A stretch of DNA of 64,000 nt from Rhizobium sp. SL86 (GCF_026672545.1 NZ_JAPPRJ010000001.1:496001-560000); one strand, 5' to 3'; shown: positions 1 to 8,651, counted from the stretch's first letter. The notes: generated by a model not told the origin, from the sequence alone. Made by a program: numbers and translations.

Positions 1-309
1 GCCCGGCTGCTTCTGCAGAATGCGCGGCTGATCCTGCTCGACGAGCCGTTTACGGCGATCGATGCCCGCACCACGCATGACCTGCTCGAAATCGTTGCCC
101 GCTGGCATGGCGAGGGTCGCACGGTGGTGGCGGTGCTGCATGATTTCGACCAGGTGCGCACGCATTTTCCGCAGACCCTGCTGATTGCCCGCGAATTGAT
201 CGGCTGGGGGCCGACCGAAGAGGTGATGGCGCCGGCAAATCTGCTCAAGGCACGTGCCATGGCCGAGCGCTGGGATGACACGGCCGGCATTTGCGAGACG
301 GCGGCATGA
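1..309 (+). CDS. Metal ABC transporter ATP-binding protein (3-prime part only)
   Basis: The reading frame is open from the first base, so the start and the Walker A motif lie outside the window. What remains reads ARLLLQNARLILLDEPF (Walker B), followed by the H-loop region VVAVLHDFDQV. This is the C-terminal half of a nucleotide-binding domain. The stop overlaps the permease start by four bases (ATGA), and a cluster A-I type binding protein follows, so the operon is ATPase-permease-binding protein as in Znu/Azt/Tro importers. By context it energises zinc (less likely manganese) uptake at the inner membrane. Substrate is inferred only from the binding-protein ligands. Confidence 0.85.
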   Translation, partial: ARLLLQNARLILLDEPFTAIDARTTHDLLEIVARWHGEGRTVVAVLHDFDQVRTHFPQTLLIARELIGWGPTEEVMAPANLLKARAMAERWDDTAGICETAA

Positions 310-1178
310 CGCTTTACGATCTCTTCCTCGCCCCGCTTGCCGATTACGGTTTCATGCGCCGGGCACTTGTCGCCTGCCTGTGCCTGTCGCTCGGTTGCGG
401 ACCGATCGGCGTTTTTCTGATGATGCGGCGGATGAGCCTGATGGGCGATGCGCTGAGCCATGCGGTGCTGCCGGGGGCTGCCATCGGTTATCTGGTGGCC
501 GGGTCGCTCTCCTTGACCGCCATGGGGATCGGCGGCCTGATTGCCGGGCTTTCGGTGGCACTGCTTGCCGGCGCCGTCTCGCGCGCCACGAGTCTCGCCG
601 AAGATGCCAGTTTTGCCAGCTTCTACCTCACCTCGCTGGCGCTCGGCGTGCTGATCGTTTCGTTGCGCGGCTCGAATGTCGATCTGCTGCATGTGCTGTT
701 CGGCACCATTCTTGCCATCGATTCCGAGGCGCTGACACAGATCGGCGTGATCACCTCTGTGACACTCGTGGCGCTTTCGATCATCTACCGACCGCTGGTG
801 GCGGAATGTTTCGATCCCGGTTTCCTGCGCGCCGTCGGCGGGCGCGGGCCGCTCTATCACATCGCCTTCCTGGTGCTGGTGGTGCTGAACCTGGTTGCCA
901 GTTTCCAGGCGCTCGGCACGCTGATGGCAGTCGGCCTGATGATGCTGCCGGCGGCCATTGCCCAGCTCTGGTCACGCAACCTGCCCACCATGCTGGTGAT
1001 CGCCTCCGGCACGGCGCTGGTTTCCGGTTATCTCGGGCTGATCGCCTCCTACCATCTGGAGCTTGCCTCCGGCCCGACGATCATCGTCACCGCCGCCCTG
1101 TTCTACGGTTTGTCGATCTTTTTCGCCCCGTCCGGCCTTGCCCGGCGTTACTTTCCCCGCCCGCATCTGACGGGCTAA
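306..1178 (+). CDS. Metal ABC transporter permease (ABC-3 family)
   Basis: About 290 residues with eight or nine hydrophobic segments. It carries the ABC-3 family signature near the N-terminus (MRRMSLMGDALSHAVLPG, approx. residues 40-57), which is typical of ZnuB/TroC/AztB permeases. I place the start at the ATG that overlaps the ATPase stop (ATGA) rather than 15 bases earlier, because this spacing suits translational coupling. It forms the transmembrane channel for the metal delivered by the downstream binding protein. The next gene begins 19 bp later with its own AAGGAG ribosome binding site. Confidence 0.9.
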   Translation: MTLYDLFLAPLADYGFMRRALVACLCLSLGCGPIGVFLMMRRMSLMGDALSHAVLPGAAIGYLVAGSLSLTAMGIGGLIAGLSVALLAGAVSRATSLAEDASFASFYLTSLALGVLIVSLRGSNVDLLHVLFGTILAIDSEALTQIGVITSVTLVALSIIYRPLVAECFDPGFLRAVGGRGPLYHIAFLVLVVLNLVASFQALGTLMAVGLMMLPAAIAQLWSRNLPTMLVIASGTALVSGYLGLIASYHLELASGPTIIVTAALFYGLSIFFAPSGLARRYFPRPHLTG

Positions 1179-1197
1179 CCTCAAGGAGACGCTCCCG

Positions 1198-2097
1198 ATG
1201 TCACTCCGCCCCCTGCTCTTTGCCGCCGCCGCCATTCCCGCCATGCTTGCCTTCAGCGCCCCGGTTTCCGCCGCCGAACTGAAGGCCGTCGCCTCCTTCA
1301 CCGTGCTCGCCGACGTCGTTCACCAGGTGGGCGGCGACAAGGTGCGGGTCGCAACCCTGGTCGGCCCCGATGGCGACCCCCATGAATTCGAACCCTCGCC
1401 GAGCGATGCCAAGAAGCTGAAGGAGGCCAATGTCGTCTTCGTCAGCGGCGAGGGCCTGGAAGGCTGGATGGACCGGCTGATTTCCGCCTCCGGTTTCAAG
1501 GGCAAGCCGGTCACCGCCTCGGACGGCATCAAGACCCGCACCATGGAAGAGGACGGCAAGACAGTGACCGATCCGCATGTGTGGAACAGCCCGGTCAATG
1601 TGAAGGTCTGGGTCGCCAATATCGAAAAGGCGCTCTCCGCCGCCGATCCGGCCGATTCTGCCACCTTCAAGGCGAATGCCGAAGCCTATACGAAAAAGCT
1701 CGACGCCATGGACGCCTATGCGCGCGAAAAGATCGGCAAGGTGCCGGAAGACCGCCGCAAGGTGCTGACGAGCCACGACGCCTTCGGTTATTTCGGCCGT
1801 GAATACAAGGTGACCTTCCTCGCGCCGCTCGGCGTCTCCACCGAAAGCGAAGCCTCCGCCACCGATGTCGCCAAGCTGATCGACCAGATCAAGGCCGAAC
1901 ACGTAAAGACCTATTTCTTCGAAAACTCCAACGATCCGCGCCTCGTCAAACAGGTGGCCAAGGCGACCGGCGCGGAACCGGGCGGCGAGCTCTATGTGGA
2001 AGCGCTGTCCAAGGCCAAAGGCCCGGCACCCACCTATGAAAAAATGTTCCGCTACAATGTGGACCAGCTCGCCGCTGCGATGAGCAAAGGCAGCTGA
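1198..2097 (+). CDS. Metal ABC transporter substrate-binding protein (zinc type, cluster A-I)
   Basis: 299 residues with a Sec signal peptide (about residues 1-25, ending VSAAE). Likely metal ligands are His62 (DPHEFEP), His127 (DPHVW) and His193 (TSHDAFGYF), with an acidic residue at 268 (LYVEAL). A His as third ligand, where manganese proteins usually have Glu, points to zinc. There is no His-rich loop between the first two ligands, unlike classical ZnuA and more like AztC. AAGGAG lies 9 bases before the ATG. It captures the metal in the periplasm and hands it to the upstream permease. No chaperone gene like aztD follows; a palindromic repeat does. Confidence 0.9.
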   Translation: MSLRPLLFAAAAIPAMLAFSAPVSAAELKAVASFTVLADVVHQVGGDKVRVATLVGPDGDPHEFEPSPSDAKKLKEANVVFVSGEGLEGWMDRLISASGFKGKPVTASDGIKTRTMEEDGKTVTDPHVWNSPVNVKVWVANIEKALSAADPADSATFKANAEAYTKKLDAMDAYAREKIGKVPEDRRKVLTSHDAFGYFGREYKVTFLAPLGVSTESEASATDVAKLIDQIKAEHVKTYFFENSNDPRLVKQVAKATGAEPGGELYVEALSKAKGPAPTYEKMFRYNVDQLAAAMSKGS

Positions 2098-2152
2098 GGG
2101 TTGTTTGGGGGGCTCACCCTGTTTCATTGCCCCTCACCCTCTGAAAAGTCTT

Positions 2153-2287
2153 GCCCCTCACCCTAACCCTCTCCCCGCATTGCGGGGAGAGGGGACGAGG
2201 CCCGCAATACCTTGAGAAGACTGCGCCGGCACGGCATATCCCTTCTCCCCGCCTGCGGGGAGAAGGTGGCGGCAGCCGGATGAGGGG
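2153..2287. repeat. Composite intergenic palindromic element (copy 1, A-B order)
   Basis: Two hairpins in one intergenic space. Unit A has 13-bp perfect arms (2167-2179 and 2181-2193) with core CTCTCCCCGC. Unit B has 12-bp perfect arms (2241-2252 and 2255-2266) with core CTTCTCCCCGC. The ends of the composite are themselves inverted (GCCCCTCA at left, TGAGGGGC at right). The same composite occurs inverted at 44764-44903, and related units occur at 7550-7670. It resembles the rhizobial mosaic palindromes (RIME-like). It separates convergent genes and could also act as a bidirectional terminator. Confidence 0.75.
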
Positions 2288-2314
2288 CCATGAGCCAAGA
2301 CCGGCCTCCCCGCC

Positions 2315-2623
2315 TCACACCTCCAGATCGAACACCAAAAGCCCCGCCAAGCCGCCGTCGCAGGCGGTGACGATGCGGTCGCCGACGGCCATGTGGTCGG
2401 GATGGGCGAGATAGGCATCGCGCGCCGCCGCATCCTCGAAGGTCACGGCGAAACCGTCGCGGAAGCCGCCACTCAGGCCTTCCGGCGAGACGTTCGGCCC
2501 CGTCTTGATGCTGACGATGCCGGGGATGATCGCCTGGAGTTTTGTGAGATCCTCGAAGATCGATTGTTTATCGGCTGCCGGCAGCGACGCCTTCAGCCTC
2601 AGAAACACGCAGTGCAGGATCAT
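2315..2623 (-). CDS. Dabb (stress-responsive A/B barrel) domain protein
   Basis: 102 residues spanning one Dabb domain, a dimeric ferredoxin-like fold. It begins MILHCVFLRLK, followed by the typical PGIVSIKTGPN and central FEDAAARDAYLAHPDH motifs. The frame is open upstream, but the chosen ATG has a GGGAGGA ribosome binding site, and the domain starts exactly there. Biochemical function is unknown for most members of this family. It follows rnhA on the same strand with a 52-bp gap, so it may be the last gene of the ispH-thrB-rnhA transcript. Confidence 0.8.
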   Translation of the reverse strand: MILHCVFLRLKASLPAADKQSIFEDLTKLQAIIPGIVSIKTGPNVSPEGLSGGFRDGFAVTFEDAAARDAYLAHPDHMAVGDRIVTACDGGLAGLLVFDLEV

Positions 2624-2675
2624 GGTTTTCCTCCCTCGCCTGCCGCAAGCCTTCACGAGGCCACGGTCCATTCTG

Positions 2676-3116
2676 TCAGCGCGTCTTGAACGGCGCCATG
2701 CCGAGCCGCGCCAGTTCGTCGGCCCGTTCGTTTTCCGGATGGCCGGCATGGCCCTTGACCCAGTGCCACTTGACCTTGTGGCGCTGGTTGGCTTCATCGA
2801 GCTGCTGCCACAGCTCGCCATTTTTCACCGGCTTTTTGTCCGCGGTCTTCCAGCCGTTTTTCTTCCAGCCGAAGATCCACTTGGAAATGCCGTCCATTAC
2901 ATATTTGCTGTCGGTGTGCAGATCGACCTCGCAGGGGCTTTTCAGCGCATTCAGCGCGGTGATCGCCGCCAGCAGTTCCATGCGGTTGTTGGTGGTGTCC
3001 GCCTCGCCGCCATAAAGCTCCTTCTGCACCTCGCCATAACGCAGGATGGCGCCCCAGCCGCCCGGCCCCGGATTGCCGGAACAGGCGCCATCGGTAAAGA
3101 TCTCCACCTGTTTCAT
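2676..3116 (-). CDS. rnhA: Ribonuclease HI
   Basis: 146 residues, the normal length for bacterial RNase HI. It hydrolyses RNA in RNA-DNA hybrids in the cytoplasm, using two metal ions. The first catalytic Asp lies in [16 protein letters not shown], the Glu in [10 protein letters not shown] and the second Asp in [10 protein letters not shown]. The His-containing [15 protein letters not shown] loop is present near the C-terminus. The ATG overlaps the thrB stop (ATGA), so the two are translationally coupled. The upstream in-frame extension has no family similarity and lies inside thrB. Confidence 0.95.
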   Translation of the reverse strand: MKQVEIFTDGACSGNPGPGGWGAILRYGEVQKELYGGEADTTNNRMELLAAITALNALKSPCEVDLHTDSKYVMDGISKWIFGWKKNGWKTADKKPVKNGELWQQLDEANQRHKVKWHWVKGHAGHPENERADELARLGMAPFKTR

Positions 3117-4084
3117 GCCGATACCTCCAGCCCGTATTCGGTGGGCGAGACGATGGCGCGGTGGAAGCGCAATTTGCGCAGGTATTCGAGCGGGTCCTTC
3201 TTCACCACCAGCGCGCCTTCCGGCGTCATCTGCCAGTCGTAGAGACGGGTAAGGAAAAACCGCAACGCCGAACCGCGCGCAAGAATCGGCAGAGCCGCCC
3301 GTTCCTCCGCCGAGAGCGGCCGCACCGCCTGATAACCGGCGAGCATCGCTGCACCCTTGGCGAAATTGTACGAACCGTCCGGCTGGAAACACCAGGCATT
3401 CAGGCAGATCGCCACGTCATAAGCGAGCAGATCGTTGCAGGCGAAATAGAAATCGATCAACCCGGAGAGCCGGTCACCCAGGAAAAACACATTGTCCTGG
3501 AAGAGATCGGCATGGATGACACCGGCCGGCAGATGGCTTGGCCAATGGCCGGAGAGATAGTCCAGTTCGTCGCCGATCTCGGATTCGAGCCCTTCCTGCA
3601 CCTCGTCGGCGCGGGCGGCGGCCTTCTGCCACAGCTCGATCCAGCCATCGAGCGACAGCGCATTGGGACGGCGGATGGAAAAATCGGCCGCCGCCAGATG
3701 CATTTCAGCGAGCGCCCGGCCCACCTGCTCGCAATGAACCGCCTCCGGTTTTCTGAGCCACATGCCTTCGAGGAAGGATATGAGCGCCGCCGGCCGGCCG
3801 GACAGTTCTCCCGTCAGCTGACCATCATGGCGCGGCAAAGGGAGCGGGCAGGACAGACTCTTTTCCGCCAGATGCTGCATCAGGCCGAGGAAGAACGGCA
3901 GATCGCCGGCATCGACGCGCTTTTCATAAAGCGTCAGGATCAGCGGGTCTTTGGTCGTGTGCAGCAGGAAGTTGGAGTTTTCCACCCCTTCGGCAATACC
4001 CTTGTAGGAGGTGAGCTCTCCCACATCATACTGGGCAAGGAAGGCCCTCAGATCGGTTTCGCTGATATCGGTATAGACGGCCAA
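3113..4084 (-). CDS. thrB: Homoserine kinase (ThrB2 type, APH fold)
   Basis: 323 residues. It phosphorylates homoserine for threonine synthesis. It belongs to the aminoglycoside-phosphotransferase-like form found in alphaproteobacteria, not the GHMP form of E. coli. The catalytic loop is [13 protein letters not shown] (HxDxxxxN), and the metal-binding segment is [14 protein letters not shown] choose a TTG start that gives [16 protein letters not shown], the usual N-terminus of this family, preceded by GGGGCAGG. No ATG is suitable; the next upstream one gives an unrelated extension. It is coupled to rnhA. A hicAB module separates it from ispH. Confidence 0.9.
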   Translation of the reverse strand: MAVYTDISETDLRAFLAQYDVGELTSYKGIAEGVENSNFLLHTTKDPLILTLYEKRVDAGDLPFFLGLMQHLAEKSLSCPLPLPRHDGQLTGELSGRPAALISFLEGMWLRKPEAVHCEQVGRALAEMHLAAADFSIRRPNALSLDGWIELWQKAAARADEVQEGLESEIGDELDYLSGHWPSHLPAGVIHADLFQDNVFFLGDRLSGLIDFYFACNDLLAYDVAICLNAWCFQPDGSYNFAKGAAMLAGYQAVRPLSAEERAALPILARGSALRFFLTRLYDWQMTPEGALVVKKDPLEYLRKLRFHRAIVSPTEYGLEVSA

Positions 4085-4239
4085 TGGTCCTGCCCCTGCA
4101 ATTTTGCGGCTGATTTCCCAGCCAGTCTTGCACAAGGCATACACAGGGGGATGGCAGACTGGCTAGTCCCGTGGAGGAAATGGGCACAGGAATTGCGGAG
4201 GGGACGAAGAGGGCTACGTCGCGAAGATCTGCGACGCCT

Positions 4240-4674
4240 TCACGCAGACAATGCACATTCCCGAGCATTGTCGCGATGTTCATCGTCCTGCATCTGGCGC
4301 TTTGCAGCCTGCGCCAGAAATCCGGAACGCGTCAGGCCGTGCGCCTCGGCATAGGCGTCGATCTTCTCCAGCACATCCTCCGGCAGGGTGATGTTCAATC
4401 TGACCGCCTTCCTGGCCTGGGTCTTCAACGGGACAAGCACGGCGACGGCATCCCGGTTGTCCGGTACCGACATGATCTCTTCCAGCGAGGAGGGCTCTGG
4501 GATCGCCTCGCCATCCTCGATCATGCCGTCGACATGGAAGGCGAGCGCCTCTTCTGCCATGCGGCGGGCATCATCGAGATCGGTTCCTGCCGTAATCACG
4601 CCGGGAAAATCGGGAAAGGACACACCGTAATCGCTGTCCGGGTCCTTATGGATCAAGCCGATAAAGTTACGCAT
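4240..4674 (-). CDS. hicB: HicB-family antitoxin (copy 1)
   Basis: 144 residues. The N-terminal half is a partially degraded RNase H fold of HicB type (GVSFPDFPGVITAGTDLDDA, approx. residues 18-37, then AEEALAFHVDGMIEDGE). The C-terminal part is a ribbon-helix-helix DNA-binding domain (AVRLNITLPEDVLEKIDAYAE). It should neutralise the upstream HicA toxin and repress the operon. Only 4 bp separate it from hicA. It is paralogous to the HicB at 17132-17551, sharing SFPDFPG and FHV-GM-EDGEA patterns. It is an accessory insert between ispH and thrB. Confidence 0.88.
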   Translation of the reverse strand: MRNFIGLIHKDPDSDYGVSFPDFPGVITAGTDLDDARRMAEEALAFHVDGMIEDGEAIPEPSSLEEIMSVPDNRDAVAVLVPLKTQARKAVRLNITLPEDVLEKIDAYAEAHGLTRSGFLAQAAKRQMQDDEHRDNARECALSA

Positions 4675-4678
4675 GGGG

Positions 4679-4867
4679 TCACCTCAGCTTCAGCGCAGCC
4701 TGTTTCTCGATATTCTTCAAGGTGCCGATCGGAATATCCCGCTTTGGATGCGGCACGGTCACGCGTCCAGGCTTCGTGTCATGCTTGAACTGGACATGAC
4801 TGCCCCTAGTGGACACCTCGTACCACCCGTCTGCTCGCAGAGCCGAAATCACATCCGAGCTTCTCAT
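4679..4867 (-). CDS. hicA: HicA-family mRNA interferase toxin (copy 1)
   Basis: 62 residues from the ATG giving MRSSDVISALRADGWYEV; an alternative start five codons earlier would overlap the operator. It has the dsRBD-like HicA fold with the catalytic His24 in RGSHVQFKH and the C-terminal HPKRDIPIGTLKNIEKQA helix. It cleaves mRNA until bound by HicB. The toxin gene comes first, the usual order for hicAB. Ten bases upstream of the start is a perfect palindrome, the likely HicB operator. All key residues are intact, so the module looks active. Confidence 0.88.
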   Translation of the reverse strand: MRSSDVISALRADGWYEVSTRGSHVQFKHDTKPGRVTVPHPKRDIPIGTLKNIEKQAALKLR

Positions 4868-4877
4868 GAAACAACTA

Positions 4878-4894
4878 TACACACGAGGTGTGTA
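4878..4894. promoter_or_regulatory. Operator-like palindrome upstream of hicAB copy 1
   Basis: TACACAC-gag-GTGTGTA, a perfect 7-bp inverted repeat with a 3-bp spacer. It lies 11 bp before the hicA start, inside the expected promoter region. HicB proteins with ribbon-helix-helix domains bind such palindromes to autoregulate. Role is inferred from position and symmetry. Confidence 0.6.
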
Positions 4895-4935
4895 TTTTCA
4901 AGAACCCCTCAGTTGCTCAGGCTTCGCCTGCCCCC

Positions 4936-5940
4936 TCACCCATTCACCCAGGCCATGTCCTCGCGGGTGAGCTCGATGCTGCGCAGTTCGCGGTTGACGA
5001 GGAAATGCTCGTTTTCCTCGGCCGTGATTGCCAGTTCCACTTGGGCGTCGAACCGTTCGCGGAAGGCTTCGATGATCTCGTCGACGATGACCTCCGGGGC
5101 AGAGGCGCCGGCGGAAATGCCGAGCGTGCGGATCTCGCCGACCTGCGACCAGTCGATTTCGGAAGCCCGCTGGACGAGCAGCGAGCGGGTGGCTCCGGCG
5201 CGCAGGGCCACTTCGACCAGCCGCTTGGAGTTGGAGGAGTTCGGTGCGCCGACGACGATGAAGAGATCGCAGCCGGGAGCGGCCTGCTTGACCGCCTCCT
5301 GCCGGTTGGTGGTGGCATAACAGATGCTGTCGGCGGACGGCGCCGTCAGGTTCGGGAACCGCTCCTGCAGCTTGGCGATGACGCCGGCCGTATCGTCCAC
5401 CGACAGCGTCGTCTGCGTGACATAACCGAGATTGTCGGGATCGGCCGGCTGATAGACTTCCGCATCCTCGATGGTTTCGATCAGCGAGACCGTGCCCTCC
5501 GGCAACTGCCCCATGGTGCCGATCACCTCCGGATGGCCCTGGTGTCCGATCAGCACCACGTGACGGCCGAGCCGCTGGTGGCGCATCGCCTGCTTGTGCA
5601 CCTTGGAGACCAGCGGACATGTCGCATCGAGATAGAAAAGATTGCGCGCCTGCGCATCCTCCGGCACGGACTTCGGCACGCCATGTGCGGAAAACACCAC
5701 CGGCTGCTCACGATGCTCTTCCGGGATCTCGTTCAACTCCTCGACGAAGATCGCGCCCTTGGCCTCCAGGCCCTCCACGACATAGCGGTTATGCACGATC
5801 TCGTGGCGCACATAGACCGGCGCACCATAGGCCTTCAGCGCCAGAACGACGATCTGGATCGCCCGATCGACGCCGGCGCAAAAGCCGCGCGGTCCGCAGA
5901 GGCGAATGGTCAGCGGCGGTCGGTTCACATGCATGTTCAT
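4936..5940 (-). CDS. ispH: 4-hydroxy-3-methylbut-2-enyl diphosphate reductase (IspH/LytB)
   Basis: 334 residues. It carries out the last step of the MEP pathway, reducing HMBPP to IPP and DMAPP with a [4Fe-4S] cluster. The three cluster cysteines are Cys21 ([11 protein letters not shown]), Cys108 ([10 protein letters not shown]) and Cys207 ([10 protein letters not shown]). The substrate-binding His residues are in HEIVHN and SAHGV, and the TTNRQ and NSSNS motifs are present. It sits 4 bp after the DUF1304 gene. dxs, the first enzyme of the same pathway, lies at 53194. Downstream thrB is displaced by hicAB. Confidence 0.96.
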   Translation of the reverse strand: MNMHVNRPPLTIRLCGPRGFCAGVDRAIQIVVLALKAYGAPVYVRHEIVHNRYVVEGLEAKGAIFVEELNEIPEEHREQPVVFSAHGVPKSVPEDAQARNLFYLDATCPLVSKVHKQAMRHQRLGRHVVLIGHQGHPEVIGTMGQLPEGTVSLIETIEDAEVYQPADPDNLGYVTQTTLSVDDTAGVIAKLQERFPNLTAPSADSICYATTNRQEAVKQAAPGCDLFIVVGAPNSSNSKRLVEVALRAGATRSLLVQRASEIDWSQVGEIRTLGISAGASAPEVIVDEIIEAFRERFDAQVELAITAEENEHFLVNRELRSIELTREDMAWVNG

Positions 5941-5944
5941 TCAG

Positions 5945-6310
5945 TCAACCTGCAATCAGGACGGCAAGAAAAGCGAGCCCCGCCGGAAGCGCCTGAATGA
6001 CAAAAATCTTCCGCGAGGCCGTTGCACCCCCATATAGGCCAGCGACCAGCACGCAGCCAACAAAAAACAATTTGAGCTGGAAGGCAAAGACCGGATCGGG
6101 ATGCACAAGCGCCCAGACGAGGCCGGCCGCGAGAAAGCCGTTATAAAGGCCCTGGTTGGCCGCCATCACTTTCGTGGCCTCGGCGCGGTCCGGCGAAAGA
6201 CCGAAGGCCTTGCGGCCCTGCGGCTTCGTCCAGAGAAACATTTCCAGCACCAGGATATAGACATGCTCCAGCGCGACGAGCGCCACCAGCAGGTTCGAAA
6301 CGACTGTCAT
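5945..6310 (-). CDS. DUF1304 family small membrane protein
   Basis: 121 residues with four predicted transmembrane segments, at about residues 5-25, 48-68, 75-93 and 100-119. The family pattern LEHVYILVLEMFLW near the N-terminus and NQGLYNGFLAAGL in the middle are typical of DUF1304. Function is unknown. A GGGGGAG ribosome binding site precedes the ATG. It lies between the oxidase assembly gene SURF1 and ispH on the same strand and only 4 bp from ispH, so it is probably co-transcribed with ispH. Confidence 0.85.
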   Translation of the reverse strand: MTVVSNLLVALVALEHVYILVLEMFLWTKPQGRKAFGLSPDRAEATKVMAANQGLYNGFLAAGLVWALVHPDPVFAFQLKLFFVGCVLVAGLYGGATASRKIFVIQALPAGLAFLAVLIAG

Positions 6311-6379
6311 GAAAACTCCCCCTCTTCAAAAAATGCCGGTTGCGCTCCCCGCCGGCAAGGATCACGCAGCCCCTCGCCT

Positions 6380-7099
6380 TTATGTCTTGCGCCGGAACAG
6401 CATCAGGCCCGCAACCGCGACCAAGGCAGCAGCCAGCCCGTACCAGGTGACGGCATATTGCAGATGATTGTTCGGCAGGTCGAACTGGGTCACCCCGCCC
6501 TTCGGCAGACCGCCCGGATTCGTGACTGTTGCATCGGCATCCACGAAGAAGGGCAGAACCGTGGCGGGGGTGAGACCGGCGCTTGCCGTCATCATCTGCC
6601 AGTCCTTCCAGTAGAAGATATTTCTTCCCGGTTCGTTGTCCGGCAGCAGCGAGGACGGTTTTGCGTCCAGGCGGTTGCGAACGTAGCCGGAAAGCGTCAC
6701 CACACCTGCCACCTGCCCTGCGGCGCGCTTGTCCGCCTCCTTCAGGTCATAGGGCACAAAACCGCGATTGACCCAGAGAAACCGGCCATCGGCAAGCGAC
6801 AATGGCGTATAGACATAAAAACCGCTCTGGCCTTCGAAGGTGGCAAAGAAGTGCCGCTCGCGAGCGTGATCGAAGGTGCCGCTCACCCGCACATGCAGAT
6901 ATTCGCTATCCTCGCCCCTCGCCATCACCTGCTCGGCGACGGCCAGATCGACGGGATCGGCATTGCGGCGGCTGTCGATCTGCGCCAGCAGGCTTTCCTT
7001 CCAGTAAAGCCGCTGCACCTGCCAGGTGCCGAGCGACAGAAGGATGGCGAGCGCCAGAAGCACAATCGCGCCGGTCGCAATGATCTTTGTCCTGCTCAT
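6380..7099 (-). CDS. SURF1 family cytochrome oxidase assembly protein
   Basis: 239 residues from MSRTKIIATG. There are two membrane helices at the ends (about residues 5-25 and 213-231) with a periplasmic domain between, the SURF1 topology. Recognisable motifs are LGTWQVQRLYWKE after the first helix, LWVNRGFVP in the middle, and NNHLQYAVTWYGLA before the last helix. SURF1 helps insert heme a into subunit I of aa3 oxidase. The frame runs upstream into DUF983, so the exact start is a judgement; I chose the ATG 13 bp after the DUF983 stop. Confidence 0.9.
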   Translation of the reverse strand: MSRTKIIATGAIVLLALAILLSLGTWQVQRLYWKESLLAQIDSRRNADPVDLAVAEQVMARGEDSEYLHVRVSGTFDHARERHFFATFEGQSGFYVYTPLSLADGRFLWVNRGFVPYDLKEADKRAAGQVAGVVTLSGYVRNRLDAKPSSLLPDNEPGRNIFYWKDWQMMTASAGLTPATVLPFFVDADATVTNPGGLPKGGVTQFDLPNNHLQYAVTWYGLAAALVAVAGLMLFRRKT

Positions 7100-7112
7100 C
7101 ACGGCGTTCGAC

Positions 7113-7496
7113 TCATTCACGGTCAATCCGGCCCTCGCTGGCATTGTGCTTGTATTGCAGCGCGATCAGCAGGCCCTTCAGCATCCGCAGGCTGCCCAGG
7201 CAGACGATCACGGCGAAGGGCAGCGTGACGATGACATGCAGGAAGACCGGCGGATGAAAGGTGAATTCGAACCAGAGCGCAAAGCCGACCACCAGAAAAC
7301 CGACGAGCAGCATGACAAACACCGCCGGACCATCACCGGCATCGGCAAAGCCGTAATCCAACCCGCAGGCGGTGCAGCGGGGCCTTACCTTCAAAAGGCC
7401 ATCGAACAGCCTGCCCTGACCGCACCGGGGGCAATGGCCACGCAGGCCGGTGGAAACGGCATCCTGCGGCGGATAATGGGCCTCGTCCTGTGGCAT
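7113..7496 (-). CDS. DUF983 family membrane protein of the oxidase cluster
   Basis: 127 residues. A zinc-ribbon-like N-terminus (CPRCGQGRLF and CTACGLDYGF, two CxxC pairs) is followed by two transmembrane helices (about residues 57-77 and 84-108). DUF983 proteins are regularly encoded beside cytochrome c oxidase genes in alphaproteobacteria, but their role is not established. The gene sits between ctaE and SURF1, separated from ctaE by 279 bp of palindromic repeats. Confidence 0.88.
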   Translation of the reverse strand: MPQDEAHYPPQDAVSTGLRGHCPRCGQGRLFDGLLKVRPRCTACGLDYGFADAGDGPAVFVMLLVGFLVVGFALWFEFTFHPPVFLHVIVTLPFAVIVCLGSLRMLKGLLIALQYKHNASEGRIDRE

Positions 7497-7549
7497 CGTA
7501 TCTGATCCTTTCTGCGCGCCCGACTCCGCCTGGGAACGGGAGATTGCCT

Positions 7550-7670
7550 CGTGCCCCTTCTCCCCGCCTGCGGGGAGAAGGTCGCGGCAGCGGGATGAGG
7601 GGCGGTTCGGCGAGCTTCACGGGCGCATCGGCCCCTCACCCCTGCCCTCTCCCCGCCAGCGGGGAGAGGG
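7550..7670. repeat. Intergenic palindromic units (copy 2, B then A)
   Basis: Two hairpins lie between ctaE and DUF983. The unit B-type hairpin CTTCTCCCCGC-ct-GCGGGGAGAAG ends in GATGAGGGGC near 7603. The unit A-type hairpin CCCTCTCCCCGC-ca-GCGGGGAGAGGG is preceded by GCCCCTCACCCC from 7631. The units are the same as at 2153-2287 but in reversed order. Placed inside an operon, they could attenuate or stabilise the mRNA 3-prime of ctaE. Confidence 0.7.
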
Positions 7671-7775
7671 AGCGCAGGCTGGTACAAGCCGAATCCGCCC
7701 CAATCTGCTTGTCAGGAAACCGAAGGGGCGGTCCCAGCCCGCCCCTCACATTTTTCAACGGTCAAGACTGGCGGC

Positions 7776-8651
7776 TTAATGCGCCAGCGGCGCGCCCCAG
7801 CCACCCCAGATGTAGATGGCGAAGAAGAGGAACAGCCAGACCACGTCAACGAAGTGCCAGTACCAGGCGGCGGCTTCGAAGCCGAAATGCTTCTGCGGCG
7901 TGAAGCCGCCATTGATCGCACGGATCAGGCAGACCAGCAGGAAGACGGTGCCGACGAAAACATGGAAACCGTGGAAACCCGTCGACATGAAGAAGGTCGC
8001 GCCATAGATCGAATTTTTGAAGTCGAATGGCGCGTGCATGTATTCGTAGACCTGCACGAAGGAGAACAGAACGCCGAGTGCCACCGTCAGCGCCAGACCG
8101 TTCACCAGGCCCTTGCGGTCGTTGTGCAAGAGCGCATGGTGCGCCCAGGTGACACAGGTGCCGGAGAGAAGCAGGATCACCGTGTTGTACAGCGGCAGGT
8201 GCCAGGGATCGAGAACCTCGATGCCCTTCGGCGGCCACTGGCCACCGGTCGCGCCCACACGGCTCGCCTGGATCGCCTCGTTGGCATAAAGGCTCGCATC
8301 GAAGAAGGCCCAGAACCAGGCGACGAAAAACATCACTTCGGAGGCGATGAACATGATCATGCCGTAGCGCAGATGCAGCGACACGACACGGGTATGATGA
8401 CCTTCGCGGCCTTCCTTGATCGTATCGGCCCACCAGCCGGCCATGGTATAGACCAGGATGGCAAGCCCGATGAAGAAGAGCCAGGGATTGGCGAAGTTCA
8501 GGCCGAACATGTTGAACGTGCCGCCATGCGCATAACGCATGTAGCCGACGCCACCGAAGGTGACGATGAAGGCACCGATCGAGGCCATCAGCGGCCAGAT
8601 GCTCGGGTCTATGATATGGTAGTCGTGGTTCTTTTGATGCGCTTCCGCCAT
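7776..8651 (-). CDS. ctaE: Cytochrome c oxidase subunit III
   Basis: 291 residues with seven transmembrane helices. It is a core membrane subunit of the aa3-type terminal oxidase. Family motifs seen include SEVMFFVAWFWAFFDASL, LLLSGTCVTWAHHALLH, GFHGFHVFVGTVFLL and the C-terminal WYWHFVDVVWLFLF. The phospholipid-contacting Glu and His residues of these helices are present. It is the last structural subunit gene in the cluster, after ctaG, with a 60-bp gap. Confidence 0.97.
   Translation of the reverse strand: MAEAHQKNHDYHIIDPSIWPLMASIGAFIVTFGGVGYMRYAHGGTFNMFGLNFANPWLFFIGLAILVYTMAGWWADTIKEGREGHHTRVVSLHLRYGMIMFIASEVMFFVAWFWAFFDASLYANEAIQASRVGATGGQWPPKGIEVLDPWHLPLYNTVILLLSGTCVTWAHHALLHNDRKGLVNGLALTVALGVLFSFVQVYEYMHAPFDFKNSIYGATFFMSTGFHGFHVFVGTVFLLVCLIRAINGGFTPQKHFGFEAAAWYWHFVDVVWLFLFFAIYIWGGWGAPLAH

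Noticed and set aside
254..1282. A 342-codon plus-strand frame overlapping the metal ABC permease
   Set aside because: It is a +1 shadow of the permease, with Arg/Cys-rich sequence and no helices.
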